A DNA stretch of 28,839 bases from positions 1 to 28,839 of the forward strand of contig MHRX01000051.1 in assembly GCA_001822655.1 (NCBI GenBank), read 5' to 3'. The notes beneath the pieces were generated by a model. It was not told where the DNA came from, searched no databases, and was given only the letters and a program-made list of their open reading frames with translations. This DNA is from Candidatus Taylorbacteria bacterium RIFCSPLOWO2_01_FULL_45_15b (GTDB taxonomy: Bacteria; Patescibacteriota; Minisyncoccia; Phycocordibacterales; 01-FULL-45-15b). The first letter of the stretch is position 1; every line of letters begins with the position of its first letter. Position numbers and translations under genes: made by a program. This document shows, piece by piece, positions 21,289 to 28,770 of this stretch.

Positions 21289-21528
21289 ATTTTGTTTTTT
21301 TGGAAAAAATGCGGTCTGTGTTGAGAACACGATTTTCAATTTAGAAGACGTGAACTACCCTGCGCACAAGCGCAGAGCGGCCGCAATTACAGATCAAACA
21401 ACATAAACCAGAAATTAGACCCGATGGCGGCCGCAGAAGTCTGACTTCTTTCAATATCCGCCCAGTCGATACGTCCATTCGGACGGGTTCGAGATTCAAT
21501 ATCCGAGATTAGAATAATGAGTATTCCT
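21289..21528. other. Gene-free interval between the palindrome and the secY end
   Basis: About 240 bases with no supported gene. It holds a small hairpin TGCGC-ACAA-GCGCA, two GCGGCCGC octamers about 50 bases apart, the near-palindrome AGAAGTCTGACTTCT, and two copies of TTCAATATCCG. None defines a known element. It may be the right edge of the island. Confidence 0.45.
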
Positions 21529-21550
21529 AAAAACTAGTAGCCCGACTAAT
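21529..21550 (-). terminator. Candidate terminator of the spc operon after secY
   Basis: On the minus strand ATTAGT pairs with ACTAGT (one G-U) around CGGGCT, followed by five T residues. Weak but in the expected place. Confidence 0.4.
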
Positions 21551-21590
21551 ACCAAATACTAAATACTATATTCTCATACTCATACTACTC
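21551..21590. repeat. Heptamer array at the secY end
   Basis: ATACTAA-type units in the orientation opposite to most other arrays (CAAATACTAAATACTATAT and following CATACT units). It abuts the secY stop codon at 21590. Confidence 0.6.
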
Positions 21591-22855
21591 TAGTATTCGC
21601 GCATCGAAACCTGCGCATCGAGTTTTTTGATGAGATCAATCACGACTGAAACGGCGATGAGGAGCGCTGTGCCGCCAACAACGAGCGATGGATTTCCCGT
21701 AAAGGCCTGCATGGCGAGCGGTAACACTGCGATAAGAGCGAGGAATATTGCACCTACCAATGTGATTCGGACAATGACTTTTGACAAGTATTCCGAGGTC
21801 GAAGGCCCAGGGCGCACTCCCGGAATAAACGCCCCTCCTTTTTGAAGATTCGATGAGATATTTTCCGGATCAAAGGTAACGGCAGTATAGAAATAGGTAA
21901 AGACAAAGACTAAAATAAAATAGAGAATTGCGTAAAACCAACCATTAGCAAAAAGATCGACGACGTATTTACTAATCGTCGCAAGCAAAGGATTTCCAAG
22001 TCCCGCAAGTACGTTGAAGATAAGTGGCGGAAACACGACTATAGAGAGCGCGAAGATAATAGGTATCACGCCGGCCTGATTTACCCGAAGCGGCAAGTAT
22101 GTAGAAATTCCACCATACATTTTTGCTCCTCGGACGCGCTTCGCATAGTGGATAGGAATAGGACGCTCCGCCTCCGTAATGACGACGACCGCCCAAACAA
22201 CGAGTACCGCCGCAATTAGAAACCCGAGGTACGTTGGTATTTGAGAGGGGTCAAAGGTGGCAACTAAACGATACGCAGACTGCGGCAGAGCCGCGACAAT
22301 TCCGCCGAAAATTATAAGTGAAACCCCGTTACCGATGCCATATTCGGTAATAAGCTCGCCGAGCCACATGAGAAGCACAGAACCCGCTGTAACTGCAATT
22401 ATGTTGGCTACGAGGGTAAGACCGTGCAGTTCAGCTATAAGGCCGTTTCTTCCGAGAAAGACGAGAAACGCGAATGCTTGGATTGCGGCCAAAGGGACGC
22501 TTAGCCGCCTCGAGTATTGGGCGAATTTAAGTCTCCCAGCCTCCCCCTCCTCATGATACATTGCCTTAAGTTTCGACGACATCATCGTCAAAAGTTGCAT
22601 GATGATCGAAGCGGTAATATAAGGGCCGACTCCGAGCATGACAATGGAAAGAGTCGAGAGACCGCTACCGGAGAAAATATTAAAAAGACCAAAGAACTGA
22701 TTCGAATCAAGAAATCCTGCCAAGCGCTCCGCATCAACACCCGGAATAGGAATCGCCGCAAGAAGACGAAACAAAAAAAGGCCGAGAACGGCATAAAAAA
22801 TTTTCTTCCTTAAGAGCTCGTCTTTAAAGACCGAGGAAATTTTTTGAAGTACCAT
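21590..22855 (-). CDS. secY: Preprotein translocase subunit SecY
   Basis: 421 residues with ten membrane helices, the standard architecture. SecY forms the protein-conducting channel of the Sec translocon. The start KISSVFKDELLRKKIFYAVL, the plug region (LGLFLFRLLAAIPIPGVD), the AERPIPIHYAKRVRG segment and the C-terminal conserved PGPSTSEYL region are all recognisable. It ends the spc-type operon, 89 bases after rplO. Normally adk-map follows; here 5.6 kb of accessory DNA intervenes. Confidence 0.97.
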   Translation of the reverse strand: MVLQKISSVFKDELLRKKIFYAVLGLFLFRLLAAIPIPGVDAERLAGFLDSNQFFGLFNIFSGSGLSTLSIVMLGVGPYITASIIMQLLTMMSSKLKAMYHEEGEAGRLKFAQYSRRLSVPLAAIQAFAFLVFLGRNGLIAELHGLTLVANIIAVTAGSVLLMWLGELITEYGIGNGVSLIIFGGIVAALPQSAYRLVATFDPSQIPTYLGFLIAAVLVVWAVVVITEAERPIPIHYAKRVRGAKMYGGISTYLPLRVNQAGVIPIIFALSIVVFPPLIFNVLAGLGNPLLATISKYVVDLFANGWFYAILYFILVFVFTYFYTAVTFDPENISSNLQKGGAFIPGVRPGPSTSEYLSKVIVRITLVGAIFLALIAVLPLAMQAFTGNPSLVVGGTALLIAVSVVIDLIKKLDAQVSMREY

Positions 22856-22944
22856 AAAATGGATTCGTTACTTATAAATTACGCATTATGCAGGCAAGCG
22901 CAGAATGTCCGGCAATTGGAGCTAATTGTACACACATCGCGCGA

Positions 22945-23385
22945 TTACACCACAGTCCCCCCGGCGGCAACCACCGCCCTTCTGGCGGCTTCGGAAATAA
23001 GACAGCCTTTAATTTCAACCTTCTTTGTGAGAGACCCGTTTCCCAATATCTTAACTTTAGGAATGACATTGTTTATCTTCTCAAGCAGACCTGCTCTAAC
23101 GAGAGCGTCGGGCGTAACTTCAGCGCCTGCGGAAAAATGCTTTTCAATTGATTTCAGCGAAACTATTTCGGACTGGGCGCGAAAACTCTGAAAAATATTT
23201 TTTCCTCGGCCGCGTAATTTTGGCACGCGCTTAATAAAGTCCCTCATTTCCGGACGAACCTTGTGCCCGGCGCGCGCGAGCTGACCCTTCGTGCCGCGCC
23301 CTGATGTCTTACCCCGCTTGCCGCCGCGCCCTACCTGACGGGCTTTTTTATTCGGATGACTCCTTGTAATCGAATGTAATTGCAT
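22945..23385 (-). CDS. rplO: 50S ribosomal protein uL15
   Basis: 146 residues from the ATG at 23385, which fits the family start (MQLHSITRSHPNKK) and lies four bases after the rpsE stop; a longer frame inside rpsE is rejected. The glycine/arginine-rich N-terminal extension (RQVGRGGKRGKTSGRGTKGQ) threads into 23S rRNA. uL30 (rpmD), normally between rpsE and rplO, is absent. Confidence 0.96.
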   Translation of the reverse strand: MQLHSITRSHPNKKARQVGRGGKRGKTSGRGTKGQLARAGHKVRPEMRDFIKRVPKLRGRGKNIFQSFRAQSEIVSLKSIEKHFSAGAEVTPDALVRAGLLEKINNVIPKVKILGNGSLTKKVEIKGCLISEAARRAVVAAGGTVV

Positions 23386-23389
23386 ATAA

Positions 23390-24040
23390 TTAACGTGTTT
23401 GCGCCGGAACCTCGCGCGCCCCCGAACCGCTAAGCCTCGACAGAGCAAGTACCGCAACGCGAGCATTATTAAGCTTGTTTTTACTTCTCGACATTATCTT
23501 TGCATTTACGTCTTTGACTCCAGCAAGCTCCAATACATTTCGCACCGAACTCCCCGCAACAAGCCCGTTTCCCGGGGACGGCATCATTTTGATGACAGAA
23601 CTCGAATACTTTGCCTCGACGTAATGAGGGATTGAGAAATGCTTGGTTCGCTTGACGCTAATCATATTTTTCTTCGCATCACGAAACGCCTTTTCTATCG
23701 CAAGCGCCGTATCTCCTCCCTTGCCGATACCAACGCCGACCTCGCCTTTTTTATTTCCCGCGACAAGAGCGACACTGAAACTGAATCTTCGCCCTCCCGC
23801 CGCGACGCGAGTTACGCGGCGGATGCTGATTATTTTTTGATCAAACTCCGGTTTTGTCCTCCCCTCTTTTTGAGGACGACGCTGGTTTTTCCTGCGATCC
23901 CGAAATCCACCCTCGGCGCTGTCATGCGAAGTTTTCTGGGGATGGAGGACAGATGGAGACGAAACAGCCACGGCCTCTTTCGGAGGCTCTGTTTTGTCGT
24001 TTGAAATTGTGCTTATTGGGTCTGGCATAAAAATCATCAA
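23390..24040 (-). CDS. rpsE: 30S ribosomal protein uS5, with N-terminal extension
   Basis: 216 residues against about 165 in E. coli. The double-stranded RNA-binding domain begins near residue 66 (FDQKIISIRRVTRVAAGGRR) and the C-terminal domain is complete (GVKDVNAKIMSRSKN). The first 65 residues are disordered and rich in Pro, Ser, Lys and Arg. uS5 acts in decoding accuracy and mRNA entry. It overlaps rplR by four bases (ATGA); ATG codons at 24040, 24037 and 24028 are alternative starts. Confidence 0.96.
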   Translation of the reverse strand: MMIFMPDPISTISNDKTEPPKEAVAVSSPSVLHPQKTSHDSAEGGFRDRRKNQRRPQKEGRTKPEFDQKIISIRRVTRVAAGGRRFSFSVALVAGNKKGEVGVGIGKGGDTALAIEKAFRDAKKNMISVKRTKHFSIPHYVEAKYSSSVIKMMPSPGNGLVAGSSVRNVLELAGVKDVNAKIMSRSKNKLNNARVAVLALSRLSGSGAREVPAQTR

Positions 24041-24381
24041 AATTGTAATCCGCCTTCGCGCGCTCCTTCGGCGACAGCTCGTATTTTACCCGTATAAATA
24101 TAACCGCCTCGGTCAAAGACGACTTTAGTGATTAGCTTCTTCTTTGCATTCGCCGCAATATCCAACCCCATTTTCTTTGCCTTCTCAAGAAGAGAGGATT
24201 TTGTCTTATCCTTAGTCGTTGAAGCACAAATCAAAGTAACGCCCTTATCATCATCGATCAATTGCGCATAAACAAATCTGTTTGAACGAAAAACGGCAAG
24301 ACGAGGCGCGATTGCGGTGCCTCGCACTTTAGAGCGTATCCTTTTTCGCCGCCTATTTCTTTGTAAGGTTTTTCTATCCAT
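24037..24381 (-). CDS. rplR: 50S ribosomal protein uL18
   Basis: 114 residues with the basic tail RRKRIRSKVRGTAIAPRLAV and the 5S rRNA-binding domain (FRSNRFVYAQLIDD, then VVFDRGGYIYTGKIRAVAEG). It links 5S rRNA to the large subunit. Four bases separate it from rplF; it overlaps rpsE by four. Confidence 0.97.
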   Translation of the reverse strand: MDRKTLQRNRRRKRIRSKVRGTAIAPRLAVFRSNRFVYAQLIDDDKGVTLICASTTKDKTKSSLLEKAKKMGLDIAANAKKKLITKVVFDRGGYIYTGKIRAVAEGAREGGLQF

Positions 24382-24385
24382 ATAA

Positions 24386-24919
24386 TTAAACGGTCTTCTT
24401 TCCCTGCTTTCGCTTTATCACTTCTTTTTCATATCGAAACCCTTTACCCTTGTACGGTTCTGGCTTCTTAAGCTCACGAATATACGCCGCAAACCGGCCT
24501 ATTTCTTCCTTATCATGCGCATTGATTGTCATCACCCCCTTTTCCACCACAACTGAAATGCCCTGCGGTATCGGCACGACCACCGGATGTGAAAAACCGA
24601 GAGCAAGATTCAGATTATTTCCTTTCACTTCGGCCCTATAACCCACGCCTTCTAGTATCATTTTCTTTACATAACCGTCCGAAACGCCTATTAACATATT
24701 TTCTATGTGTCGAGTAATCGCACCCCACAATGCGTTTGTAGCGATGCTTTTGTCGAGGGGATCAACATGGATATGACCGTCCGCCATCCGAACGGCAACC
24801 GACGAAGGAAACGTGCGCCTCGTCTCACCCTTCTTGCCTTTTGTAAAAAAATCATTGCCCTGGATTTTAACCTCGGCCCCAGCGGGAATCTTTATTCCTT
24901 TTTTTCCAATACGCGACAT
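24386..24919 (-). CDS. rplF: 50S ribosomal protein uL6
   Basis: 177 residues, normal length, two duplicated alpha-beta domains. The start MSRIGKKGIKIPAG and the C-terminal signature PEPYKGKGFRYEKE are typical. uL6 binds near the sarcin-ricin loop of 23S rRNA. Only three bases separate it from rpsH. Confidence 0.97.
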   Translation of the reverse strand: MSRIGKKGIKIPAGAEVKIQGNDFFTKGKKGETRRTFPSSVAVRMADGHIHVDPLDKSIATNALWGAITRHIENMLIGVSDGYVKKMILEGVGYRAEVKGNNLNLALGFSHPVVVPIPQGISVVVEKGVMTINAHDKEEIGRFAAYIRELKKPEPYKGKGFRYEKEVIKRKQGKKTV

Positions 24920-24922
24920 AGT

Positions 24923-25312
24923 TTACCAAATTTCAAAAAGTATCTCACCTCCGACGCGAGCCGCGGCGGCTTCCCGACCAGTCATCACCCCCCTCGAAGT
25001 CGAGACTACCAGACTTCCGCTTCTCGCGCGACGTCCCCCGAGAGAAGCCGATGCGCTATAAATACGCTTGGAGAATTTTGAGACTCGTTCCGCTCCGTGA
25101 ATCTTGGCCTTACCAGAAGCGTCACTTGAGAGCACGGCGCGGAGCGTCTTTGGGTCTTTGCTATTTTTATCTTCAACAACTTTAAGGTAGCCTTCTTTTT
25201 CGAGGGTTAGGAGAATTGCGCGAATTAGCTTATTTGACGCAACCTCAAAATCACGTTTGCCAGCGCCTGCAATCGTCGTCATCGTGCTGATAAGGTGTGA
25301 AATATGATCCAT
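24923..25312 (-). CDS. rpsH: 30S ribosomal protein uS8
   Basis: 129 residues with the C-terminal signature STSRGVMTGREAAAARVGGE. uS8 organises the central domain of 16S rRNA and in enterobacteria represses the spc operon at rplE. Six bases after rpsZ. Confidence 0.97.
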   Translation of the reverse strand: MDHISHLISTMTTIAGAGKRDFEVASNKLIRAILLTLEKEGYLKVVEDKNSKDPKTLRAVLSSDASGKAKIHGAERVSKFSKRIYSASASLGGRRARSGSLVVSTSRGVMTGREAAAARVGGEILFEIW

Positions 25313-25318
25313 ATACTT

Positions 25319-25504
25319 TTACCAGGAAGATTTCTTAATGCCGGGAATCATTCCTTCGTTCGCAAATTCTCTAAAACAAATTCTGCATAAGTCGAAATCT
25401 CTCATATATCCGCGTTTCCTGCCACAGCGAAAACAGCGGCGGACGATACGCGAGCTAAATTTTGGCTTTTTCTTTGAGCGCGCAATTACTGAAGTTTTTG
25501 CCAT
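25319..25504 (-). CDS. rpsZ: 30S ribosomal protein uS14, zinc type
   Basis: 61 residues, the size of the short zinc-binding form (S14p/S14Z). The cysteine pairs are CFRC and CRIC with a 14-residue gap, and the family start MAKTSVIARSKKKPKF sets the ATG at 25504 rather than the longer frame to 25567. It sits in the usual place between rplE and rpsH. Confidence 0.96.
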   Translation of the reverse strand: MAKTSVIARSKKKPKFSSRIVRRCFRCGRKRGYMRDFDLCRICFREFANEGMIPGIKKSSW

Positions 25505-25576
25505 AGTTAAAAAATAAAGCTCTATCGGAGCGAAAATCATCGTATCAGCGACCACAGAACGTGTCAAACATGACCG

Positions 25577-26125
25577 CTATCGGGAAACTTCGTCCACTTT
25601 GAAAGGAAATCCCATTATTGCAAAATAGCGCTCCGCCTCCTTCTTTGATTTGGCGCTTGAAACGACCGTCACCGCCATACCAAATACATCCTTTATATCC
25701 TCATCAGCAGTTTCCGGAAAGATTGTGTGCTCCTTGATCCCAATGGACATATTTCCCATTTCATCAACGGATGTTCGCGGTATACCCCTAAAATCACGCG
25801 TGCGCGGGAACGCCACATTTAGTAATTTTGCCAAAAAACCATTCATTTTTGGTCCTCGCAAAGTTATCTGAAAACCGACCGGATCACCTTGTCTCACTTT
25901 GAATGAGGCAATTGATTTTTTCGCGCCGCGTTTTGCGGGCTTCTGTCCAGTAATTTTCGTAAGTCTATCAGCGACGAGCTCGAGCTTCTTTTTATCCTTC
26001 AAAGAACCGACGCCAACGGATACCACCACTTTTCTTACCGTTGGCACTTGCATACGATTGATGTAGCCAAAATCAGCTTTCATTACATCAAAAAAATCTA
26101 TTTTTTTTTCTTTGGCAGGCGTCAT
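25577..26125 (-). CDS. rplE: 50S ribosomal protein uL5
   Basis: 182 residues, with NRMQVPTVRKVVVSVGVG, the KPAKRGAKKSIASFKVRQG segment and the late FPFKVDE. uL5 binds 5S rRNA and contacts the P-site tRNA. Four bases after rplX; 72 bases before rpsZ. Confidence 0.97.
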   Translation of the reverse strand: MTPAKEKKIDFFDVMKADFGYINRMQVPTVRKVVVSVGVGSLKDKKKLELVADRLTKITGQKPAKRGAKKSIASFKVRQGDPVGFQITLRGPKMNGFLAKLLNVAFPRTRDFRGIPRTSVDEMGNMSIGIKEHTIFPETADEDIKDVFGMAVTVVSSAKSKKEAERYFAIMGFPFKVDEVSR

Positions 26126-26129
26126 AAAT

Positions 26130-26435
26130 TTATATTACCTTACCGCTTACTTTGGCAATTCTTTGCTTTTTGTCCTTTTCGATCTTATATCCGATACGGG
26201 TGGCTTTTCCGGTCGACGGATCAACAAGCATAACATTAGATACCGAAAGCGGTACGTTAATCTCGACAATTTGGCCTTTCTTTCCCTGTTTTCGAGGACG
26301 AGAGTGTCGCTTCCTCACGCCAGCTCCCTCCACAATTACAGTTTCTTTCTTCGGAAATGCACGCGTAACAGTGCCGGTTTTACCCTTATCTTTTCCCGAA
26401 ATTATTTTTACTTTGTCTCCTTTTTTTATGTTCAT
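26130..26435 (-). CDS. rplX: 50S ribosomal protein uL24
   Basis: 101 residues with the KOW motif at the start (KKGDKVKIISGKDKGKTGTV). An assembly-initiating protein of the large subunit. A heptamer repeat region of about 90 bases separates it from rplN. Confidence 0.97.
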   Translation of the reverse strand: MNIKKGDKVKIISGKDKGKTGTVTRAFPKKETVIVEGAGVRKRHSRPRKQGKKGQIVEINVPLSVSNVMLVDPSTGKATRIGYKIEKDKKQRIAKVSGKVI

Positions 26436-26439
26436 AAGA

Positions 26440-26527
26440 ATTTGTATGTGGTATTTAGTATTTAGTATTTAGTATGTGGAAAGCGACTCTCTCATTCCAC
26501 CATACTACGTACTCTATACCGAATACT
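26440..26527. repeat. Heptamer array and imperfect hairpin between rplN and rplX
   Basis: Tandem TTTAGTA units at 26451-26476, then an inverted repeat with one bulge (AGTATGTGGAA at 26471-26481 with TTCCACCATACT at 26495-26506), then degenerate TACT-rich sequence to the rplN stop. Confidence 0.7.
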
Positions 26528-26899
26528 TCATACGACTTCAGGCGCCAATGAAATAATCTGCTGATATCCCATTTCGCCAAGCTCGCGCGGAATTGGCCCG
26601 AAAACGCGGCCAGCTATCGGTTCGTGCTTCACCTTATCCACGATAACGACGGCATTTTCATCGAAACGAATATAAGAACCGTCTCTCCGACGAAACGGTT
26701 TCTGCTGGCGCACGACCACCGCGTGCGTTACTTCCTTTTTTTTCAATGTTTTTCTAGGTTCTGCCTTTTGCACTGACAAAACGACGAGTTCGCCTATTTC
26801 CGCATATCTCTTTTTAGAACTTCCAAGCACCTTAAAAATACGGCCAATCTTTGCGCCGGAGTTGTCAGCTATTTTTACTATTGAACGTGGTTGAATCAT
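26528..26899 (-). CDS. rplN: 50S ribosomal protein uL14
   Basis: 123 residues, standard, starting MIQPRSIVKIADNSGAKIGR, with the KKKEVTHAVVVRQ and GPIPRELGEMGYQQIISLAPEVV-type ending. It contacts bL19 and 16S rRNA in the intersubunit bridge. Confidence 0.97.
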   Translation of the reverse strand: MIQPRSIVKIADNSGAKIGRIFKVLGSSKKRYAEIGELVVLSVQKAEPRKTLKKKEVTHAVVVRQQKPFRRRDGSYIRFDENAVVIVDKVKHEPIAGRVFGPIPRELGEMGYQQIISLAPEVV

Positions 26900-26901
26900 A
26901 A

Positions 26902-26985
26902 AATTTGTATTTAGTATTTAGTATTGGGTATATAGTATTTATTCATTTTCTTATACTGAATACTAAATACTGTATACATCATACT
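26902..26985. repeat. Heptamer arrays in inverted pair between rpsQ and rplN
   Basis: AGTATTTAGTATT (26913-26925) and AATACTAAATACT (26959-26971) form a perfect 13-bp inverted repeat around a 33-base loop. The outer right edge overlaps the rpsQ stop codon (26979-26981). Confidence 0.75.
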
Positions 26986-27233
26986 ATTCTGAAGTGTTTA
27001 TCTTTCGACATCGGACGGCATTCTACGATCTCGACTCGATCTCCTTCTTTCTTGGTATTCCCGGCGTCATGAGCCTTATACCGTTTTGTGGCTTTTATAT
27101 ATTTTCCGTATTTTGGTATTTTCTGATACCGATCCACCGAAACAACAACTGTGTCTTTCATTTTTGTCGACACAACAACACCCTGAAAACGTTTCGGTTG
27201 AGGCTGTTTTAATTGTACGTTGGCTTCTTTCAT
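26979..27233 (-). CDS. rpsQ: 30S ribosomal protein uS17
   Basis: 84 residues with the OB-fold pattern KRFQGVVVSTKMKDTVVVSVDR and the GDRVEIVECRPMSKDKHFRIV-type end. It binds the 5' domain of 16S rRNA. It overlaps rpmC by four bases (ATGA), so they are coupled. Confidence 0.96.
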   Translation of the reverse strand: MKEANVQLKQPQPKRFQGVVVSTKMKDTVVVSVDRYQKIPKYGKYIKATKRYKAHDAGNTKKEGDRVEIVECRPMSKDKHFRIV

Positions 27234-27430
27234 AATTTAGAAATTTTTGACTGAAGCACTGTATGGATGCGCGCAATCTCTCTTCGAAGAGTCCGTCCAA
27301 GACGGACATCTTTCAGCTTGCTTCCGGATATATTGAATCGAAATTCCTGCAACGCAGTCATCTTGTCTGCAAGCAATGCGCGGAGTTTTTTGGGTTCCTT
27401 TTCAGCCAGTTCGTTCATTTGCTTAGTCAT
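27230..27430 (-). CDS. rpmC: 50S ribosomal protein uL29
   Basis: 66 residues from the ATG at 27430, two long helices (ELAEKEPKKLRALLADKMTA, then RLGRTLRREIARIHTVLQ). The upstream in-frame start at 27475 would overlap rplP and lies before a TATAAT box, so 27430 is preferred. uL29 lies at the peptide exit and helps dock trigger factor and SRP. Confidence 0.94.
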   Translation of the reverse strand: MTKQMNELAEKEPKKLRALLADKMTALQEFRFNISGSKLKDVRLGRTLRREIARIHTVLQSKISKL

Positions 27431-27440
27431 AAAAATGCAT

Positions 27441-27446
27441 ATTATA
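27441..27446 (-). promoter_or_regulatory. Possible internal promoter before rpmC
   Basis: Perfect TATAAT on the minus strand with TGGACA (27462-27467) 15 bases upstream, in the 37-base rplP-rpmC gap. The spacer is short, so this is tentative. Confidence 0.4.
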
Positions 27447-27467
27447 GAATAGAAGCTATTTTGTCCA

Positions 27468-27890
27468 TTATGCAACGCGTGAAATTATTCGTGTCTTGAC
27501 CGGGAGTTTCGTGCCAGCCTTGCGGAGCGCTTCCAGAGCATCCGCTGGCGGAATTCCGTCAATTTCAAAAAGTACTCGACCGGGATTTATCTGAACCATA
27601 AATCCTTGCGGGTCCCCTTTACCCTTTCCCATGCCCACTTCCGCCGCTTTCTGCGTGTACGGCATATCGGGGAAGACGCGAATCCAAATTTTCCCCGCTT
27701 TTCCAAGAAAACGCGACATGACCTTTCGAGCTGACTCTATCTGATTTGACGTAATTCTTGATTCAGTAACCGCCTTAAGACCAAAAGATCCGAATGAGAG
27801 AGCAATACCCCGTGTTTCAATTCGTGGTCTTTTGGCATTTCGACGCATCGTATGCCATTTTCTGTGTTTTACTTTTTTTGGGAATAACAT
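27468..27890 (-). CDS. rplP: 50S ribosomal protein uL16
   Basis: 140 residues with KVKHRKWHTMRRN at the start, FGSFGLKAVTESRITSNQIE, and GMGKGKGDPQGF, all family-typical. It organises the A-site region and tRNA binding. It is separated from rpsC by a 173-base gap that is unusually long for this operon. Confidence 0.97.
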   Translation of the reverse strand: MLFPKKVKHRKWHTMRRNAKRPRIETRGIALSFGSFGLKAVTESRITSNQIESARKVMSRFLGKAGKIWIRVFPDMPYTQKAAEVGMGKGKGDPQGFMVQINPGRVLFEIDGIPPADALEALRKAGTKLPVKTRIISRVA

Positions 27891-27901
27891 GGTAGATTTT
27901 G

Positions 27902-27997
27902 TTATGAGCTCTGGCGAATTTCAAAATCACCATCCCTCCCTACTTTCACGGAAGTGATTTCTGCAACAAGTTTGATTATAGATGATGATTTTTGCAT
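27902..27997 (-). CDS. Possible 31-aa small protein between rpsC and rplP
   Basis: ATG at 27997, stop TAA at 27902-27904, 11 bases before rplP. The peptide (starts MQKSSSIIKLVAEITSVKVG) is protein-like and strand-forming, but there is no Shine-Dalgarno. It contains the left arm of the 13-bp inverted repeat. It may be a leader, a remnant, or chance. Confidence 0.35.
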   Translation of the reverse strand: MQKSSSIIKLVAEITSVKVGRDGDFEIRQSS

Positions 27998-28033
27998 ATT
28001 GTTTATTATTTAGAGCGGTAAAAGTAGGGAGGG
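27934..28033. repeat. 13-bp inverted repeat in the rpsC-rplP gap
   Basis: CCCTCCCTACTTT (27934-27946) and AAAGTAGGGAGGG (28021-28033), perfect, 74 bases apart. Beside it, GAAGGAGA and TCTCCTTC pair across the rpsC stop. The set could be an RNA control structure or an inserted element. Confidence 0.7.
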
Positions 28034-28063
28034 GTTCTCGAAGGAGATACTCGCTAACGCTCG

Positions 28064-28729
28064 TTATTTCTCCTTCTCGAAGATTTCTCCCCGATAAATC
28101 CATACCTTAATTCCGATAACGCCGTACGTCATATGGGCTTTTTCTCGGGCAAAATCAATATCCGCACGAAATGTCTGGAGCGGAATTCTCCCCTTTTTTA
28201 GCTCCTCTTCTCGTCCCATTTCCGCGCCTCCCAGACGACCCGTAAGGTAAACTTTGACTCCAAGCACCTGTCTGTTCGCCATTACCTTATCGATTGTCTG
28301 TTTCATTACTCGTCGAAAAGGCATGCGCTTCTCAATACCGTCGGCAACCATTTGGGCTACAATTGCCGCATTGGATTCCGGAGAGCGCACTTCCTCAATA
28401 TCAACTTTCAACTCCGGCGGCAGAGAAAATTTCAACCCTTTAATGAACAACACTATCTCCTTCCGCAACCGGTCCGCGCCCTCGCCGCTTTTACCGATGA
28501 TAAGCCCGGGGCGAGCGGTTTTAATGATAATGCGAAGCTTCTTTTCACCCCGCTCGGTCTCAATAGCACTCACATGGAAACCTCTTAACTTCTTCTCAAG
28601 ATGTTCTCGCAACGAAAGGTCGCATTTCAGGAATTCCCTATACTTTTTTCGATCTGCGGCAAACCAGCGCGATTTCCAGTCGCGAATAATGCCAAGACGA
28701 TGAGAATATGGATGAACTACGTGAGTCAT
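28064..28729 (-). CDS. rpsC: 30S ribosomal protein uS3
   Basis: 221 residues. The KH domain motif GLIIGKSGEG lies near residue 75, and the C-terminal domain shows GVKVYLTGRLGGAEMGREEE and GVIGIKVWIYRGE. uS3 lines the mRNA entry tunnel. It starts MTHVVHPYSHRLGIIRDWKS, as usual. It lies downstream of rplV, separated by a heptamer array. Confidence 0.97.
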   Translation of the reverse strand: MTHVVHPYSHRLGIIRDWKSRWFAADRKKYREFLKCDLSLREHLEKKLRGFHVSAIETERGEKKLRIIIKTARPGLIIGKSGEGADRLRKEIVLFIKGLKFSLPPELKVDIEEVRSPESNAAIVAQMVADGIEKRMPFRRVMKQTIDKVMANRQVLGVKVYLTGRLGGAEMGREEELKKGRIPLQTFRADIDFAREKAHMTYGVIGIKVWIYRGEIFEKEK

Positions 28730-28733
28730 AAGA

Positions 28734-28770
28734 TTAGTATATGGTATTTAGTATTTAGTATTTAGTATTT
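28734..28770. repeat. Heptamer array spanning the rplV 3' end
   Basis: About four TTTAGTA units (28745-28770). The array encodes the last residues of rplV (SNTKY) and its TAA stop, so it has extended or replaced the original gene end. Confidence 0.8.

Noticed and set aside
21370..21435. Paired GCGGCCGC octamers as cloning or vector remnants
   Set aside because: No vector or linker sequence surrounds them, and base composition is continuous with the neighbourhood.
21485..21510. tRNA-like T-arm (GGGTTCGAGATTC)
   Set aside because: The bases after the loop do not pair with those before it, and no acceptor or anticodon stem can be drawn around it.
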